A stretch of DNA of 64,000 nucleotides from assembly GCA_030549775.1 (NCBI GenBank), contig CM060171.1, forward strand, positions 64,514,360-64,578,359, in the 5' to 3' direction. The first letter of the stretch is position 1. Each line of letters opens with the position of its first letter. Source of the stretch: Tamarix chinensis (taxonomy: Eukaryota > Streptophyta > Magnoliopsida > Caryophyllales > Tamaricaceae). Positions 20,421 to 33,340 of this stretch are shown one piece after another. The position numbers and the translations under genes were made by a program. Under the pieces are notes generated by a model. That model searched no databases. It saw only the letters and a list, made by a program, of their open reading frames with translations, and was not told where the DNA came from.

Positions 20421-23207
20421 TGTAATAATACCCCAAACTTTGGCTAACCCTAATCCGGAGTAAGTAATATCTTAACCTAATTCTAATATCAGGAAATTGA
20501 TATTTCTACCTTACCCTAATTCCTTAATCCTAAATCTAAACCTAATCCTAATATTTATTTTGGGTCATTAATTTTTTTACCTAAACCTAACATTAGATGG
20601 TTGATAAATAAATTTTACCTAAATTTCATAATCTAAAACGTTAACTTAATTCTAATCCTAACCCTATTTTTTTCTTTTTCCCCTTTTCCTTTTCTCTCCT
20701 CATTTTATTTTTCCCTTTCTTCTTCTCCTCACTTAGATCCCTCTCTTCCTAACAAAATCCCAAAATCCCGCTGCTTAGCTTCGACCCCAAACCTAGCTAT
20801 CTTAAATTCATCATCACCACCATCAACTCCCTCAACTTGCCAGATGTGTTCATTGGGTTTTTGCCCAAAATTGTGTCGCCGATCATGCCTTAACCTTTGC
20901 TTATGCCTTTCTACCTATTCCTCACCTTTCAAAAAACCATGGGCATATATACCTGACCATCTCTCTCATTATTTCATTAATTGTTCACCTAACTCCTTCC
21001 TTATCTCCTCCTCTCTTTGTATTTCTTCTCTGTGTATCGTTCCATTGCCATCTAACTTTATATGTCATCTTCATTTCATGGAGCTTTATGTAAATTATAT
21101 AATTTCACGTATTTCATTCTTACCAGCATCAAGATCTCACATTAGTCCCCCTTTGTAGCGTTAAAATCTCACGTAAACCCCTTCTCATTTGCATTAAAAT
21201 CTCACGCAATAATCCACCTCTCACAACTTAGCCTATTTATGTCAACTTTTGACACTACCACCCTCTAATATGCATCATTTGATCATGCCACACCCTCCTA
21301 GTTGTGCCACTTCTCCATGATAACCCATCCTAAGTAACACGACACTTCCACACCACTTTGCCACCACCAACATCACACTTCCATGCCACTCAACCACCAC
21401 TGTAATATTCCAAAATTTTAAAACCTAGAATTTAATAAATAATCTTCATTTGGGATAATTTAATTTTTAAATTAATTAATTTAATTATTTTGCGGATCTT
21501 TGGGTGTATATATATATATATTTGATTCTTTAATAAATTAGAATAAATATTTTATTATTTTATCATACTCATTTTATTTAAATAATTTTTCAAACCCATA
21601 TTTTACTAAAAAATTTCCTCTTAAATTTTAAATAAATTAATTTATTAAATTAATTTATCCATCTAAATAATTAAATACCTATATTTCAAAAATTATTTTA
21701 TCCTTATTTTTCCCCTTTTTCTTTTCCCTTTTTTTTTTTCCTTTTCTTCTTTTCTCATTCCTTCGGACTACCTGACCTACCCTTTTCTCTTCCCCTCCTT
21801 GCTAGGCCTCTACTCCTTCCTTCTCTTCTCTTCTCCCTACTTCGCCGCCCTAATCCGCCTCCCTTCTACTTTTGTTCTTTCCTTTCTCCCCCAGTTGAGC
21901 CAGCCTAACCCTCCTTTTTTCCCCCTCTCCCTCATGCGCACGGGTGACCTTATTTCCCTTCCTCGCCTGACCTGCATGCTAGCCTCCTTCTCCTTCCTTC
22001 TTTCTCCCCTTGCGTCGATGAAGCCATGCCCGCTTATAACTTGCACACTTGCCAACCAGCCCCCTACATCCCCGCTATTGCAACCTACCCTCTCCCTCTC
22101 TCTCCCGTCTTTTTCCCTTCCATTTTGAATCAAACATAGCCCCTTTTCTTTCCCTTTTCTCCCTTCCTTCTCTTTACCACCCTACACACGACCCCCTATA
22201 GCCTGCACCACATACTCGAGCTGTGCTTACCTTCTTTCCCTTTCCCTTTTCTTCTTCTTATCTCCTCCTTCTCTGCCCATTTTTGACCTCCCTCGAGCTT
22301 CCTCATCTCCCTGCAGAACCCCTCTTTTTTTTCTTTCTTTCCTTCTCTTCTCCTCCCCTATTTTTGCTTCGCCACCCTCAACCACCGCTTTTGCTACCCA
22401 ACTGACCACCACAACTACCCTTGGCACCGCTCGCTACCTCCCTGCACCACCTAGTAACCACCCCTTGCCCCTATAACTACCCTTCCCCTCATTTCTATTT
22501 TATTTCCCCTTCAAGGCCTCCATCCTGCACCACCATCTTGCGCCGCAGTAACACCCCCAAAATTTACTACTAAAAAAATTCATTTTATTAAAAGAATTAG
22601 CGGAAGAAAAATAATAAAACCATAAATTTCGGAGATTTTACAGCCACATTTAGTACCAGATCGGTTTACTCCTACCGTTCTAGTATCAAGTGCTAAGGTT
22701 GAAAGAGAAAAATACAACTTACGAGAAATTCAAACCATAATTAAATCAGAGTAGTGTAAATGACAATTTACAATAATACAATTCACCAATGGTGGTTACA
22801 CGAAAAATGATCACATTTAAACTAGGGGTTAAAAGAGAGAGGTGAAACCCTAAAAGTCTGGATAACTTCCTTATGCTCTTTCTCATTGCCCACTTGAATA
22901 GCACCTGAAAATGACTTGCAAAGGACACTGCCCATTGAATAGGCAGGGCCCCACGAATGGAACCCTTCAGTACTATGATACTGAGTAATCCTTTCAAATA
23001 CACCGAAAAGTAAGCCCGCAATGCCACACATGAAACAACACTATATACATATGTAATGAGAGGTGCATACGTAACATTCACATACATAACAAGTCCATCA
23101 AATGTTCATAGTTCAAAACGCACAATCAATACTTCTAGGCCTTAAGCCATTAGTCTATGATTATTCAATCATCTCTCGGATTATATATCCATGTGAGTGC
23201 GGGAACC

Positions 23208-23567
23208 CCACTATTATAGCCAGTGGATCGGAATACATACAGGGTAGAATACTCCTAACCACAATTATTGTCGGTGGACCGGTCTCTAGGACAGAACGCT
23301 CCTGGCCACTATTATTTGCCGGTAGGCTAGTCTGGCCATGACTCACATGGTGTTCCACTATAAGTGATTGCAATTTTTCATGATTTATTCACAACTAAAT
23401 CGGATTTATTGAGCTCGGGATCCCCCACTATTATAGCCAGTGGACCATAATACATATAAACATCATCCAAGGCAACATGCTCCTGGGCCACTATTATATT
23501 TGGTGGACCGGTACTCATAAACGTCTTCTAGGACAAAACACTCTTGGGCTACTATTATATCCGGTGG
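23208..23567 (+). repeat. Six-unit hairpin array of E1
   Basis: Six units of about 19 bp of the form CCACTATTAT..nGGTGG, at 23208, 23259, 23306, 23425, 23488 and 23549. They fall in two groups of three separated by ~119 bp containing TGGTGTTCCACTATAAGTG. Most can pair CCAC(T) with (A)GTGG around a 9-11 base loop and are followed by AyCGGT. Units at equivalent places occur in E2, E3 and E7. Confidence 0.8.
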
Positions 23568-23704
23568 ATCGGTACTCACAAACATAATTCATCCGGGCTC
23601 GACTCATTAGTCTTTTACTTTCACGCTTAGTATTTTTCCTTTTAATCATCACAACAATTCCATTTAATTGCCTCGAAGAGGAGATCAAGATCCTAAGACA
23701 CAAA

Positions 23705-23793
23705 GGTACACTGGTCATATCGGTGCATACAAGCTACTCAATACCTTCAACTATCAACCTAGGGAGGCAAAGGTACACTGGTCATACTGGTGC
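23705..23793 (+). repeat. Paired GGTACACTGGTCATAC motif of E1
   Basis: Two copies (23705-23726 and 23772-23793) of GGTACACTGGTCATAynGGT followed by GC, 67 bp apart. Diverged pairs exist in E2 (29770-29791 and about 29837-29857), E5 (36916 and 36984), E4 (about 39295 and 39365) and E8 (about 57838 and 57906). Conservation across both subtypes suggests it is a family hallmark. Confidence 0.7.
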
Positions 23794-24379
23794 ATACATC
23801 TAACTCATTACCTTACCGATAAGGACACCTAATCCATAAGTATGCATACCCCCTAAGTAGGTCCGTAGAGCTAAATAGAGTAAGATGTAGGGCCTGGATA
23901 GGGCACAAAGGCATGCCAGCAAATACTAGAATAATCGTGGGCTAAACCACGTCTCTAAGGTAGCGACCCCTAAAGAGCCACCATTCTCGATCTCGAGGTA
24001 TTTCGCTTTAAGTATTAGCGTATTAATTAAGGTAATCACGAAAAGCACATCAATTAGATATATATTCACTTTCAATCGTTCTGATATCATTAGGTATTCC
24101 TTATTCATACGGTTATCCAAAATAACATAGAGGAATCATTAAGGCCATCATAATCTCATCCAATTTTGATTTAGGATTCGTTCTCGTGATACATACTAAT
24201 TGTTAAATACCATTATCTTATTATTCGGTGTTACTTGAGTCTTATTATGAAACTCCGTTATCACAGCGACATATTTGATATGGGTTAGTGATTTACCCTT
24301 TGCTTAAATAATTATTAAGTCATCCCTTCTCTACTTGCTAATTTACCATATTACCCTTCATGTTGCATAATTACTAAAT

Positions 24380-25250
24380 TGCCCCTTGCTCGGTTTAGGT
24401 TACCAAGTTATCTTCCACACTTATTAGGTCACCAATCACCCTTCATAATTGTTACACTTATCATATCTCCATTTGGTTGGTTAGATTACCAAATTGCCCT
24501 TCTCCTTGTTATAATTACCAAATTGCCCTTTAGTTGGTCAAATTACCAATTTTCCCTTCTTCATTATCATAATTACCAAATTACTCTTCTCCATATCATA
24601 ATTACCAAATTTCCCTTTAGTTAGTTAAATTACCACACTTACCATTTTGCCCTTCTCCATTAGCATAATTACCAAATTATCCATCTCCATTACCATAATT
24701 ACCAAATTGCCCTTTTCCATTATCATGATCACCAATCTACCCTTCTCCATTATTATAATTACCATTTTTCCCTTCTCCATTATTATAATCCATTTTACCC
24801 TTACTTTCAAATTTACAATAATATCCTTTTACTTACAAAATTACCATTTTATCCTTTACCTCCAAAATTACCATAATATCCTTTTACTTACAAAATTACC
24901 ATTTTCCCCTTTACTTCTAAAATTACCACAATACCCTTTTACTTACAAATTACCATTTTATCATTTTACTTTCAAAATTACCATTTTCCCTTTACTTCCA
25001 AAGTTACCATAATACCCTTTTAATTACAAATTACCATTTTGCCCATTTACCTCCAAAATTACAATAATACCCTTTTACTTACAAAATTATCATTTCGCCC
25101 TTTACTCCCAAAGTTAACATAATACCCTTTTACTTACAAATTACCATTTTTCCCATTTACCTCCAAAATTACCACAATACCCTTTTACTTACAAAATTGC
25201 CATTTTACCCTTTACTTCCAAAATTACCATTTTACCCTTTATTACACAAC
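24380..25250. repeat. AAATTACCA minisatellite of E1
   Basis: About 870 bp of degenerate tandem units. The first half repeats CATAATTACCAAATTGCCCT-like units of ~35-50 bp; the second repeats ACCCTTTTACTTACAAAATT followed by ACCATTTT in ~50-55 bp units. E2 has the equivalent on the opposite strand at about 28470-29050. Short open frames here are repeat artefacts. Confidence 0.85.
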
Positions 25251-25929
25251 TTTTATTAAATTATCACCACTACATGAATATTAATATTGATACTTCATTC
25301 TCATCATCCAATTCCACTCACTATTATATTTCAACATAATACTCATTAACACTCACACATAGTAGGACACACTCTTACACAAGACATATTACTAAAATGC
25401 TCCAAGGGCTGACAATAATATTATTCATGCATCAATGGTCACAATTACATAATATAATATGGATAAATACTTAAAATTTTCATTAATAACAAAACTCCTT
25501 CCTTAATCATTATTTCCACACATGGCATATAGAATAGCATGCTCTCCTTTATATCAATCCATAGAAGCAACTACATACATTATATTAAATAGCATATATC
25601 ATGCAAAATAACATATCAAAACCCTAGTGTGCTAGCATACGTTTATCCATGCACTTAAGTGAGGTTTAATGATTACCTTAATTTCCGAAAAAATAAAACC
25701 TTACCAGTATCTTGGTTAAAGATTCAAGCTTTGATTATCAAAACCAATACCTAAAAATAATATAAGTACTTATCATATAAGAAATGAGAAAACCAAAGCA
25801 TAATACTTTATAAAACTTAATTAATGAAATACTTAACTTAAATATTATTATAGATTAAAATTTATTAACTAAATTAGACCAAGGAATGTAGTAACTCATG
25901 CTAATCATGCAACATGAGCTGTATGAAAA

Positions 25930-27135
25930 GCAAGGGAGAAAAGGGGTCGAAGCTGGTATGAAAGGAAGAAGGGGGCTAATTTTGGGTTAGGGTTTTGGGG
26001 CTAGAAAATAGGGTTGGTGGGGGAGGATTTAGGGCAAGGGAAGGGTGAAGGGGTAGCGAGGGGGTGTAGGTGGTTGTTTGGGATAGGTTGTTGGTGGCCA
26101 AGGGCGGCGGCGGCGGTAGCGAGGCTGTGAAGGTGGCTGCTGAGAAGGAAGGAAAAGGGAGGGGCTGTAGGTGTTTGTTTCATGCAAAGGAGGTGAAGAG
26201 GTGGTGGGGGAGAATGCAGGGAGTGGTTTGGTGGCTCAGGTGGCAGCAGAGACGGGGGGACGGCGGCGGAAGGAGGAGGTGTAGGGTGGTTGTCGAGAAG
26301 GAAGAAAAAGAAGAGGAGGGGAAGGATGTGGGCTACAGGGTGGCTCGATGGGTGGTGTGGTGGTGCAGGGATAAGGTAGAGGGTGGTAGGGGGTGGTGCA
26401 AGTGGTTGGTGTGGCGGTGGAAGCGGTGGAATAGGGAGGCGGTGCAAAAATAGGGGGAGAGGATAAAGGATAAGAAAATGGAGAGGAGGAGATCGAGGGA
26501 GGGAAGGAAGCTCAAAAATGGGGCAGGAAGGAGCTGTTAAAGGGAAGAAAAAGGAGAGGGAGAAGAGAGGGGGTAGGTGGCTTGGTCGGGTGGCAGGGAA
26601 AGGGAAGGGGAAGAAGGGGAAAGAAAGAGGCATGTGTGGTTGGGGTACAGGTTTAGTTTGGGTCCGAAAAGTGAAGAAAAGGATGGGGGAAGAGAAAGGG
26701 AGAGAAGGAGAGTGGCAGGGAGGTAGGTGGTTGTTGAGGTGGTGGTAGTTGCGGGGTGTGGCTCGTGGTCGGGCATGGCGATGGAGGAAAGGAAGAAGAA
26801 GAAGGGAGAAGAGAAGGGGCAGGCCAGGCGAAGGGACAAGAAAGGGGAATTGGGCTAGCCTGGTTGGGGGGAAAAGGAAGGAAATGAAAGGAGATTGGGT
26901 TGGGTGACATCGTTCGGGGGAGGAAGGAAAGAAAAGCAGGGGCTGGGCCTGCATGCATAGGGAAGGAGATGAGGAGAATAAAGGGAGAAATAGGCCAGCG
27001 ATCCAACACGCAGGGGGGAAGCAAGCTATGGCCTGGCGCCCTGAAGAGAAGGAAAAGGCAAAAGAAAGAAAGGAGAAAAAGGAGAAAAAGGAGAAAGGAA
27101 AGGAAAAAAAAAGGAAAAAGAAAAGGGAAAAATAG
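25930..27135 (+). repeat. Purine-rich, GC-rich 3' domain of E1
   Basis: About 1.2 kb with nearly all purines on the plus strand (GGGAAGGGGAAGAAGGGG-like runs) and GGTGGT/GGCGG interruptions. Equivalent domains are pyrimidine-rich on the plus strand in minus copies (21700-22545, 27454-27820, 54100-54440, 54720-55590). The strand asymmetry opens long spurious proline-rich frames on the other strand. This is the part of the family into which other copies insert. Confidence 0.75.
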
Positions 27136-30100
27136 GGAAAAGAAAATAATTTAATTTATAAAATAATAGAATGTAATATTTTTGGTAGATAAATAAATTT
27201 AATCATTTAATTTAATATTATTTAATATATGGGTTTAAAAAAGGTTAAATTTAGGAAAAATATTGGTTTGGAAATTTATTCAAATAAAATAAGTATGATA
27301 AAAAATATTTATTCTATTTTATTAAATATTCCTATCCAATTTTATATGCTTGAAAATCCATAAAATAATTAAATTGAATAAATTTAAAATAAAATTTATC
27401 CCAAATAAAAACTATTTATTAAATTATAGGTTTTTAAAATTTTAGGGATTACAACCACCCATTCCCCTCTTTCGTTGCCGCTACAACCACCCATCAACTC
27501 CTTGGCACCTCCTCTACCACCCCTTCCTCCCCTTGGCCGAAATTCCCCTCCGACCCCCTCATTTCTTCTCTTCTTTTCCCTTCCTTCTTCTTATTCTCCC
27601 TTCTTTTTCCCTATTTTTCCAGCCCTACAACCACCGCCCCTGCCACCCTGAGCCACCAACCTTCAACCCCGACCACCATCTACACCCCTACTCCCTCCGT
27701 GTACCCAGCCACCACCCTCACCTCTCTCTACAAGCCCTCAACCTAGCCCCTAAAACCCTTAACCGAATCAACCCTCTCCTTTCTCCCATCCTCCTCTTCA
27801 ACCCTTATATTTCCTTCATCTTGTGCATGCAGCTCACGCTGCCATGCAATGTGATTCCTGCTGCTTATATTGAGCAAGTTTTGTTAATTTTTGAGGTATA
27901 AAAATAGTAAGTATTAATATGTATTAATTAAGTTTTTGGATAAAAAACTATTCTTTTAACTTTCTACTTCTAATATGATAAATTTTTACTAATCAAAGTA
28001 AACATTTAACCGAGATATCAGTAAAGTTTATTTGTTGATAGAAATTAGGTAACCATTATACCCTACTAAAATGTGTGGATATACGTATACTAACACATTA
28101 GGATTTTTAAATATATTTATGTGCATGTGGTATGATGTTAAGTATATTATGATTTGTAGCATATGTTGGTTGTTGAAATGAAAAGCATGTTAATTTATGT
28201 GTCATATATATAAATAATAGTTAAGGAAGGAGCCTTATTATTCATAATAATGTTAAATGCATGCATATGACATGATAAGCTAATATGGCCATTTGTAGCA
28301 TAGGTAATGTTAATTGAGCCCTAGGGGTATTTTAGTAATTTTGTGTGTACAAAAGAAATGGCCTAAATAAGTATGTGTGGTAGGTGATAATGGAGGATTA
28401 ATAATAAATAATAATAGATGGTGGTGTTAGATGATGTATATGGACCATGGTTGTTAATGTTTTATGTGGTAATGGTATTTTAGTAAATTTGGTATAATAA
28501 GGATGAATTAGTAATTCATAAGAATAAAATGGGTAATATGATAATTTAATAAGTATGGAGGGCATTTTAGTAATTTTGCATGAAAAAGGGTAACTAGTAA
28601 TTTTGTGAGTAAAAGGGGTAAAATAGTAAAATAATAAATAAGATGGGTATTTTGGTAATTTTAATAAGTATGAAGTGTAATTTGGTAATTTAACTAACCA
28701 AAAGGGTAACTTGGTAATTTTAATAAGTATGAAGAGCAATTTGTTAATTTAACTAACCAAAAAGGGCAATTTGGTAATTTTAATAAGTATGAAGGGCAGT
28801 TTGGTAAATTAACAAGCCGGAAGGATAATTTGGTAACTTAATAAGTATGAGGGGTAAAGTTGGTAATTTAATAATTATGGAGGGTAAATTGGTGGTTTAA
28901 CAAATAAAAAGAGTATTTTTGTAATTATTCAAGCATAAAGGGTAATATGGCAATTTTGCAAGTAAAAATGAGTAACTTGGTAACTTTACAAACAAGAGAA
29001 GCATTTCATTAATTTTGTAAGTATGAAGGGGGTAAATCGGTAAATTACAAATAATTTGTCAATGGATTAAATAAGCTTCCATAATAAGACATAAGTAATA
29101 TTAAATAATAGGATAAGAGCATTTTGGTAAATAAGTGAATATCAGAAGGATATGACATGACATAGGGTTGAATGGATAATTAAGGGTGGGATATGATGTT
29201 TATCTCATATTCATGCAAGAGGTGCCTTAATCATTAATTATGCATGAAAATGTGTGTTGGATGTGATAGAAGTACATGTTAGGGTTTAAGTGTTCCATGA
29301 TCCTTCGATGTAGACTACCAGATTCTATGACCGTATTATGATTATGATATAATAACCCTTTATGGCATATGAATAAATGGAAACGAATTCTAAAATGGAA
29401 ATGGATGATAAAAGGATGGCCTTAGTGGTTTATTTAAGTTAAGATGGATAACCATATGAATAAGGATTATTTAACAAAAACAAAAACAAATGGAAATGAT
29501 TAAGTATGTGGTTGTTGTGTTTCTTGTAGTCACCTTAATTAAGACACTAATAATTAATGTGGAAGACCTTGAGGTCGAGAATGGTGACTCTTTAGGGGTC
29601 GCTACCCTAATGACTTGGTTTAGCCCATGATTATTCTAGTATTTGCTGGTGTGCCTTAGTGCCCTAGCTAAGCTATACATTTTACTTTATCTAGCTCTAC
29701 GAACCTATTTAGGGGGTATGTATACATATGGATTAGGTGCCTTGTCGGTAGGATATTGTGTGTCCTCATGCACCAGTATGACCAGGGTACCTTTGCATCC
29801 CTAGGTTGATTGTTGGAGGGACTATGTTGCTTGTATGCGCTAGTATGATCGTTGTACTTTTGCGTCTGTGGATTCGTGATCTCCCCCTAGAGTTAAATAA
29901 ATGGACTTGTTGTGTTAATTTAAATGGAAAACACTAATCATGCAAAGTGAAAGATTATTTAGCTGGGCCTAGATGGATTATATCATTTGTATCAGTCCAT
30001 CAGTTATAATAGTATCTAGGAACATTTTTCCCTGGAGGATGTATATGTGTATTAGTTCATCAGTTATAATAATGTCCAGGTGCATGTTTCCCTAGAGGGT

Positions 30101-33100
30101 ATTCTAGTCCACTGGCTACAATAGTGGAAAATCCCAAGCTTAATAAACTAAACCTTGGATGTTAATAAATTATGGGAAGATACTAATCACTTGTAGTGGA
30201 ACACCATATGACTTGAGGCTAGACCGATCCACTGGCGAGAATAGTGGCTGGGTGTAGGGTGCTTTAGAGACTGATCCACCAGTGAATAATAGTTGCTAGT
30301 GCATTATGCCCTTGGTGTTTTTGATCCACATGCTATAATAGTGGAGTTCTCGCACTCACACGGATATAATTTGAGAAATGATATTGAATACTTTTTAATT
30401 AATGGCTTAAGACTAGAAATATTGATTTCACCTTTATAATCCATTGATATAGTATAATTTTGGCCTTGGTGCTTGCCTCTCTTGGTATGTGATGGAATTG
30501 CTAAGTAAATGGACTTTGTGTTATGCATTTACTATTATATGCGGTGTTGCATTGTGTATTAGCTCTTATGTTGATTATGATTATCTCTATGTTTGCATAT
30601 GTCATCGTTTTTACATCGTTTATGTATGATGTGTTGCATGCCGACCCTACTTTTTGGTTTGGTATAAAGGGTTACTTAGTACCATAATATTGAAGGGTTC
30701 TATTTGTGGGCCCCTACCTATTCAATGGGTAGAGTCCCTTGCAGGTTAGTTGCAGGTGCTATTCAAGCCATTATTGGATAAGAGCTTAAGGATTGTCTGG
30801 GAATATTTCAGGGTTTCTCTTTCCACCTTTTTAATTTCTTGTTCAATGATTTTCTCTTGTAACCACTAATAATGGTTTTTTTTTAATCTTTTGTAACATC
30901 TTTAATGCGCTACTTTGAATTAAACGAAAGTTTGAATTTATGTAAATTATAATATGTTCCTTTTTAACCTTAGTATTTGGTACTAGAACAGTAGGAGGAA
31001 ATTGATCTGATACTAAGCGTGGCGGTAATATCCCCTAAATTTATGGGTTTTGCTTCCACTAATTTTTAAATAAAATAAAATTTTTTAGTAGTAAATTCTT
31101 GAGGTGTTATAACCACCAATGTCACCATATCACGCTATCAGACCTCTTCAACATGAGAAGCTCACACAACACTCCCTTAGCTGCATGAGTCACTAACGCT
31201 TTCCCCTCTTGGTTGCGTCAAATTCTGTTGTAGCCCGCTCAACCCTTGTGCCCCTTGGTTTGCTTAAGTTTTGCTCCATTTTCACCTTATTTTTCCTTAT
31301 TTTTTCCTTATTTGTATTCTTAAGTTCTTATTGAGTATTATTATTTTTCCTTAGGTGATCTTATGGTGGTCTAGGAGAAGGTAAGTTAGACTTATACGTG
31401 CCTAGAAATTAGTGCCCTTTTGGTAAGGATAAATGTCGTATTTATGGATTTTTGAATGTTATGTGCGATTTGTATGTATTGTCATGATGATATGATTATA
31501 TTGATAACATAATTTTGTTAATATTATTATGTGATCATGTGGTAAAATATGATGGAAAGTGAGTAAGATGAAAAAGCATGTGCTTATACGATATTGTTAC
31601 AATAAGTATTATCTTGGAAACCCTAAGTGAATTAGAATGATATATAGTATTTTAATGTGGGTTTGATAAATTATGGTAATTAGAAAAATATTTTGGTTAA
31701 GTGGTGTGGTGAAGAAATAAATTGATGGTAGGAAAAATAATGATATCAGAATTATACGATTTTTGTGGAAAAGATGGGCATTCTGACATCCTTGAGGGTA
31801 TTTTGGTTAATATGAGTTAAATGAGGAATATTTGATATTTTCATATGTTAAATGGTTAATAATATGCTAAGTATATCATGTGGAATGATTGGAGTAATTA
31901 TGTATGGCCTAAGTCCTATAAAATGAGAAAATTACTTAAATTGGGAATAGTAACTCTAGAGGCGGGTCATTATCACATGTGTAAGATGTTGGAGTTATAC
32001 CTTAATTTTTGGATATATTGTTAGTATTATATTTATAATTTTATGAGTCTTATAAAAAATATATATACTTAACTTGTGAAATTAGGGTTTTATAGGAGTT
32101 GTGGATAGTAATACAAGAGATACGGTTGTTATTGCATGTGTAAGATATTAGATTAAGACCATAATTTTTGGGTATGTTATCAATAATAATATTTTAAAGT
32201 TGGGCATTGATTTTGGTGATAAATGAGAACTATAGAAGAAATTGTGTTTAACTTGTGGAATTAGGGTTTCTTAGGGGAAATATAACATTGTCCTTTGGAA
32301 GAAATATTGGTATTCTCATGGTTATCTTTTATGTGTTTCCAATGTTTACATTAAAATGAGTCATGTGCCTTGCATTCCTATATTTTTGTTTTTGTGATGA
32401 TATCAAGATAAATAATTATAAATAAGATATTAAACATCTAAAGTGAAAGATCATATCGGTTGAACCTGTCCATTCCACCAAATGAAAATAATGGCCATAA
32501 ACTTTATGTTATGAGGTATTATATTATTGATACTATTCTACTAGTTGAGAATAGTAGCAGTCCCTTAATTCAATTTAAAATAAATCATCAGAATGATCGT
32601 AGTGATTGAAAAGATATTAATCACTTAAAATGAAAGACCAAGTGAGTCAGAACCGGTTGTACCTATTCATTCCTTCGGATGAGAATAGTAGCTAGGAGCC
32701 TCATGCCATGGGATTGTATATTATTGATACCATTCCATTGGTTGATAATAGTCGGGTTCTTGAACTCAATGTCAATAATATTATTGGCCTTGATTATGCC
32801 ATTATCATTGTGAGACATGAAATCAATAAATAAGTTGGTATCACTATATGTTAATCTTTATGTATGTTTATCATTATTATGACCTTACGACTTGCATGAC
32901 CTTACTTTGAGTATATTTTCACCTTACTCCATACAAATTCTCTTGTGTAGGTCAATGAGGAACCATTGTATGACTATGTTGTTTTTGATTCTGTACTTGT
33001 GGATGGGTGATTCTTGTATTAGAATTGGACATAGAGTCATTTTACTTGGTTATTTGCTTTTGTTTGGATACCCTTTTGGACTCTTAGTCCTAGATGTTCC

Positions 33101-33340
33101 TTTTAATGTATTTTTATATTGCATTTGGATTTAAACTCCAAACTCTTATCTATGTTTATATAAATATTATCTTATTTTCTATTTACCATATTTTATGTCG
33201 TCATTGTTTTACCTTGAAATCAATGTAAATATGTCATGGTAAGCCAAAATTGTGTTGATTACAACGGTAATGACCATTTATGTTGATATTATACTTCCAC
33301 TAAAATGAATTTTTTTAGTAGTAAATTTTGTAGTGTTACA

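Larger units (their letters stand above)
22547..27453 (+). mobile_element. E1: giant solo-LTR-like element, type B (innermost of nest 1)
   Basis: A 4907 bp plus-strand copy, the most complete of the family. It starts AGTAACACCCCCAAAATTTA (first base changed from T) and ends TTTTAGGGATTACA. Flanks GCCGC and ACCAC match at 3 of 5 bases, both differences being transitions. Order inside: AT-rich start, CACATTTAGTACC block, six-unit hairpin array, paired GGTACAC motif, GCGACCCCTAAAGAG block, AAATTACCA minisatellite, ~1.2 kb purine-rich GC-rich domain, AT-rich 3' end. It lies inverted relative to E2, so 22.5-31.1 kb folds into a large imperfect palindrome. Confidence 0.85.
21401..31111 (-). mobile_element. 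E2: giant solo-LTR-like element, type B
   Basis: Minus-strand copy from 31111 to 21401, split by E1 (22547-27453). Own sequence is about 4.8 kb. Ends are TGTAATATTCC on the left and GTGTTATA on the right (canonical TTACA with C to T). Both flanks are ACCAC (21396-21400 and 31112-31116), a perfect 5 bp target duplication, which shows it inserted as one unit into E6. TG..CA-type ends with a 5 bp duplication and no internal region fit a solo LTR. Contains a six-unit hairpin array (about 29998-30344), a paired motif (29770-29857) and a minisatellite (about 28470-29050). Confidence 0.85.
20421..33340 (-). mobile_element. E6: giant solo-LTR-like element, type B (outer shell of nest 1)
   Basis: Runs on the minus strand from 33340 (reads TGTAACACTACAAAATTTAC) to 20421 (TGTAATAATACCCC), interrupted by E2 at 21401-31111. 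Own sequence is 20421-21400 plus 31112-33340, about 3.2 kb. It shares the 5' start and, weakly, the paired CCACT/AGTGG units with the other type B copies, and its 3' end matches E7 (54469 onward). No coding frame. I could not see matching 5 bp flanks (TAATT versus TCTAT), so it is old or its flanks have changed. It interrupts copia-derived DNA. Confidence 0.7.

Noticed and set aside
20844..22128. Several Ser/Pro/Leu-rich plus-strand frames
   Set aside because: They fall in the pyrimidine-rich 3' domains of minus-oriented E6 and E2; low complexity, no conserved domain.
23208..23567. Regularly spaced repeats considered as a CRISPR-like array
   Set aside because: Plant nuclear DNA, units are imperfect hairpins, spacers are homologous between copies, and the array recurs inside a transposon family.
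26001..26954. 317-codon minus-strand frame, proline/histidine/serine-rich
   Set aside because: Lies in the purine-rich 3' domain of E1. The strand asymmetry removes stops, other frames are also open, and the composition is low complexity with no domain. Similar spurious frames occur in sister copies.
22547..31111. Possibility that E1 plus E2 is one giant inverted-repeat DNA transposon
   Set aside because: E2 has its own ACCAC duplication and both E1 ends are complete termini inside the E2 3' domain, so nesting of two separate insertions explains it better.
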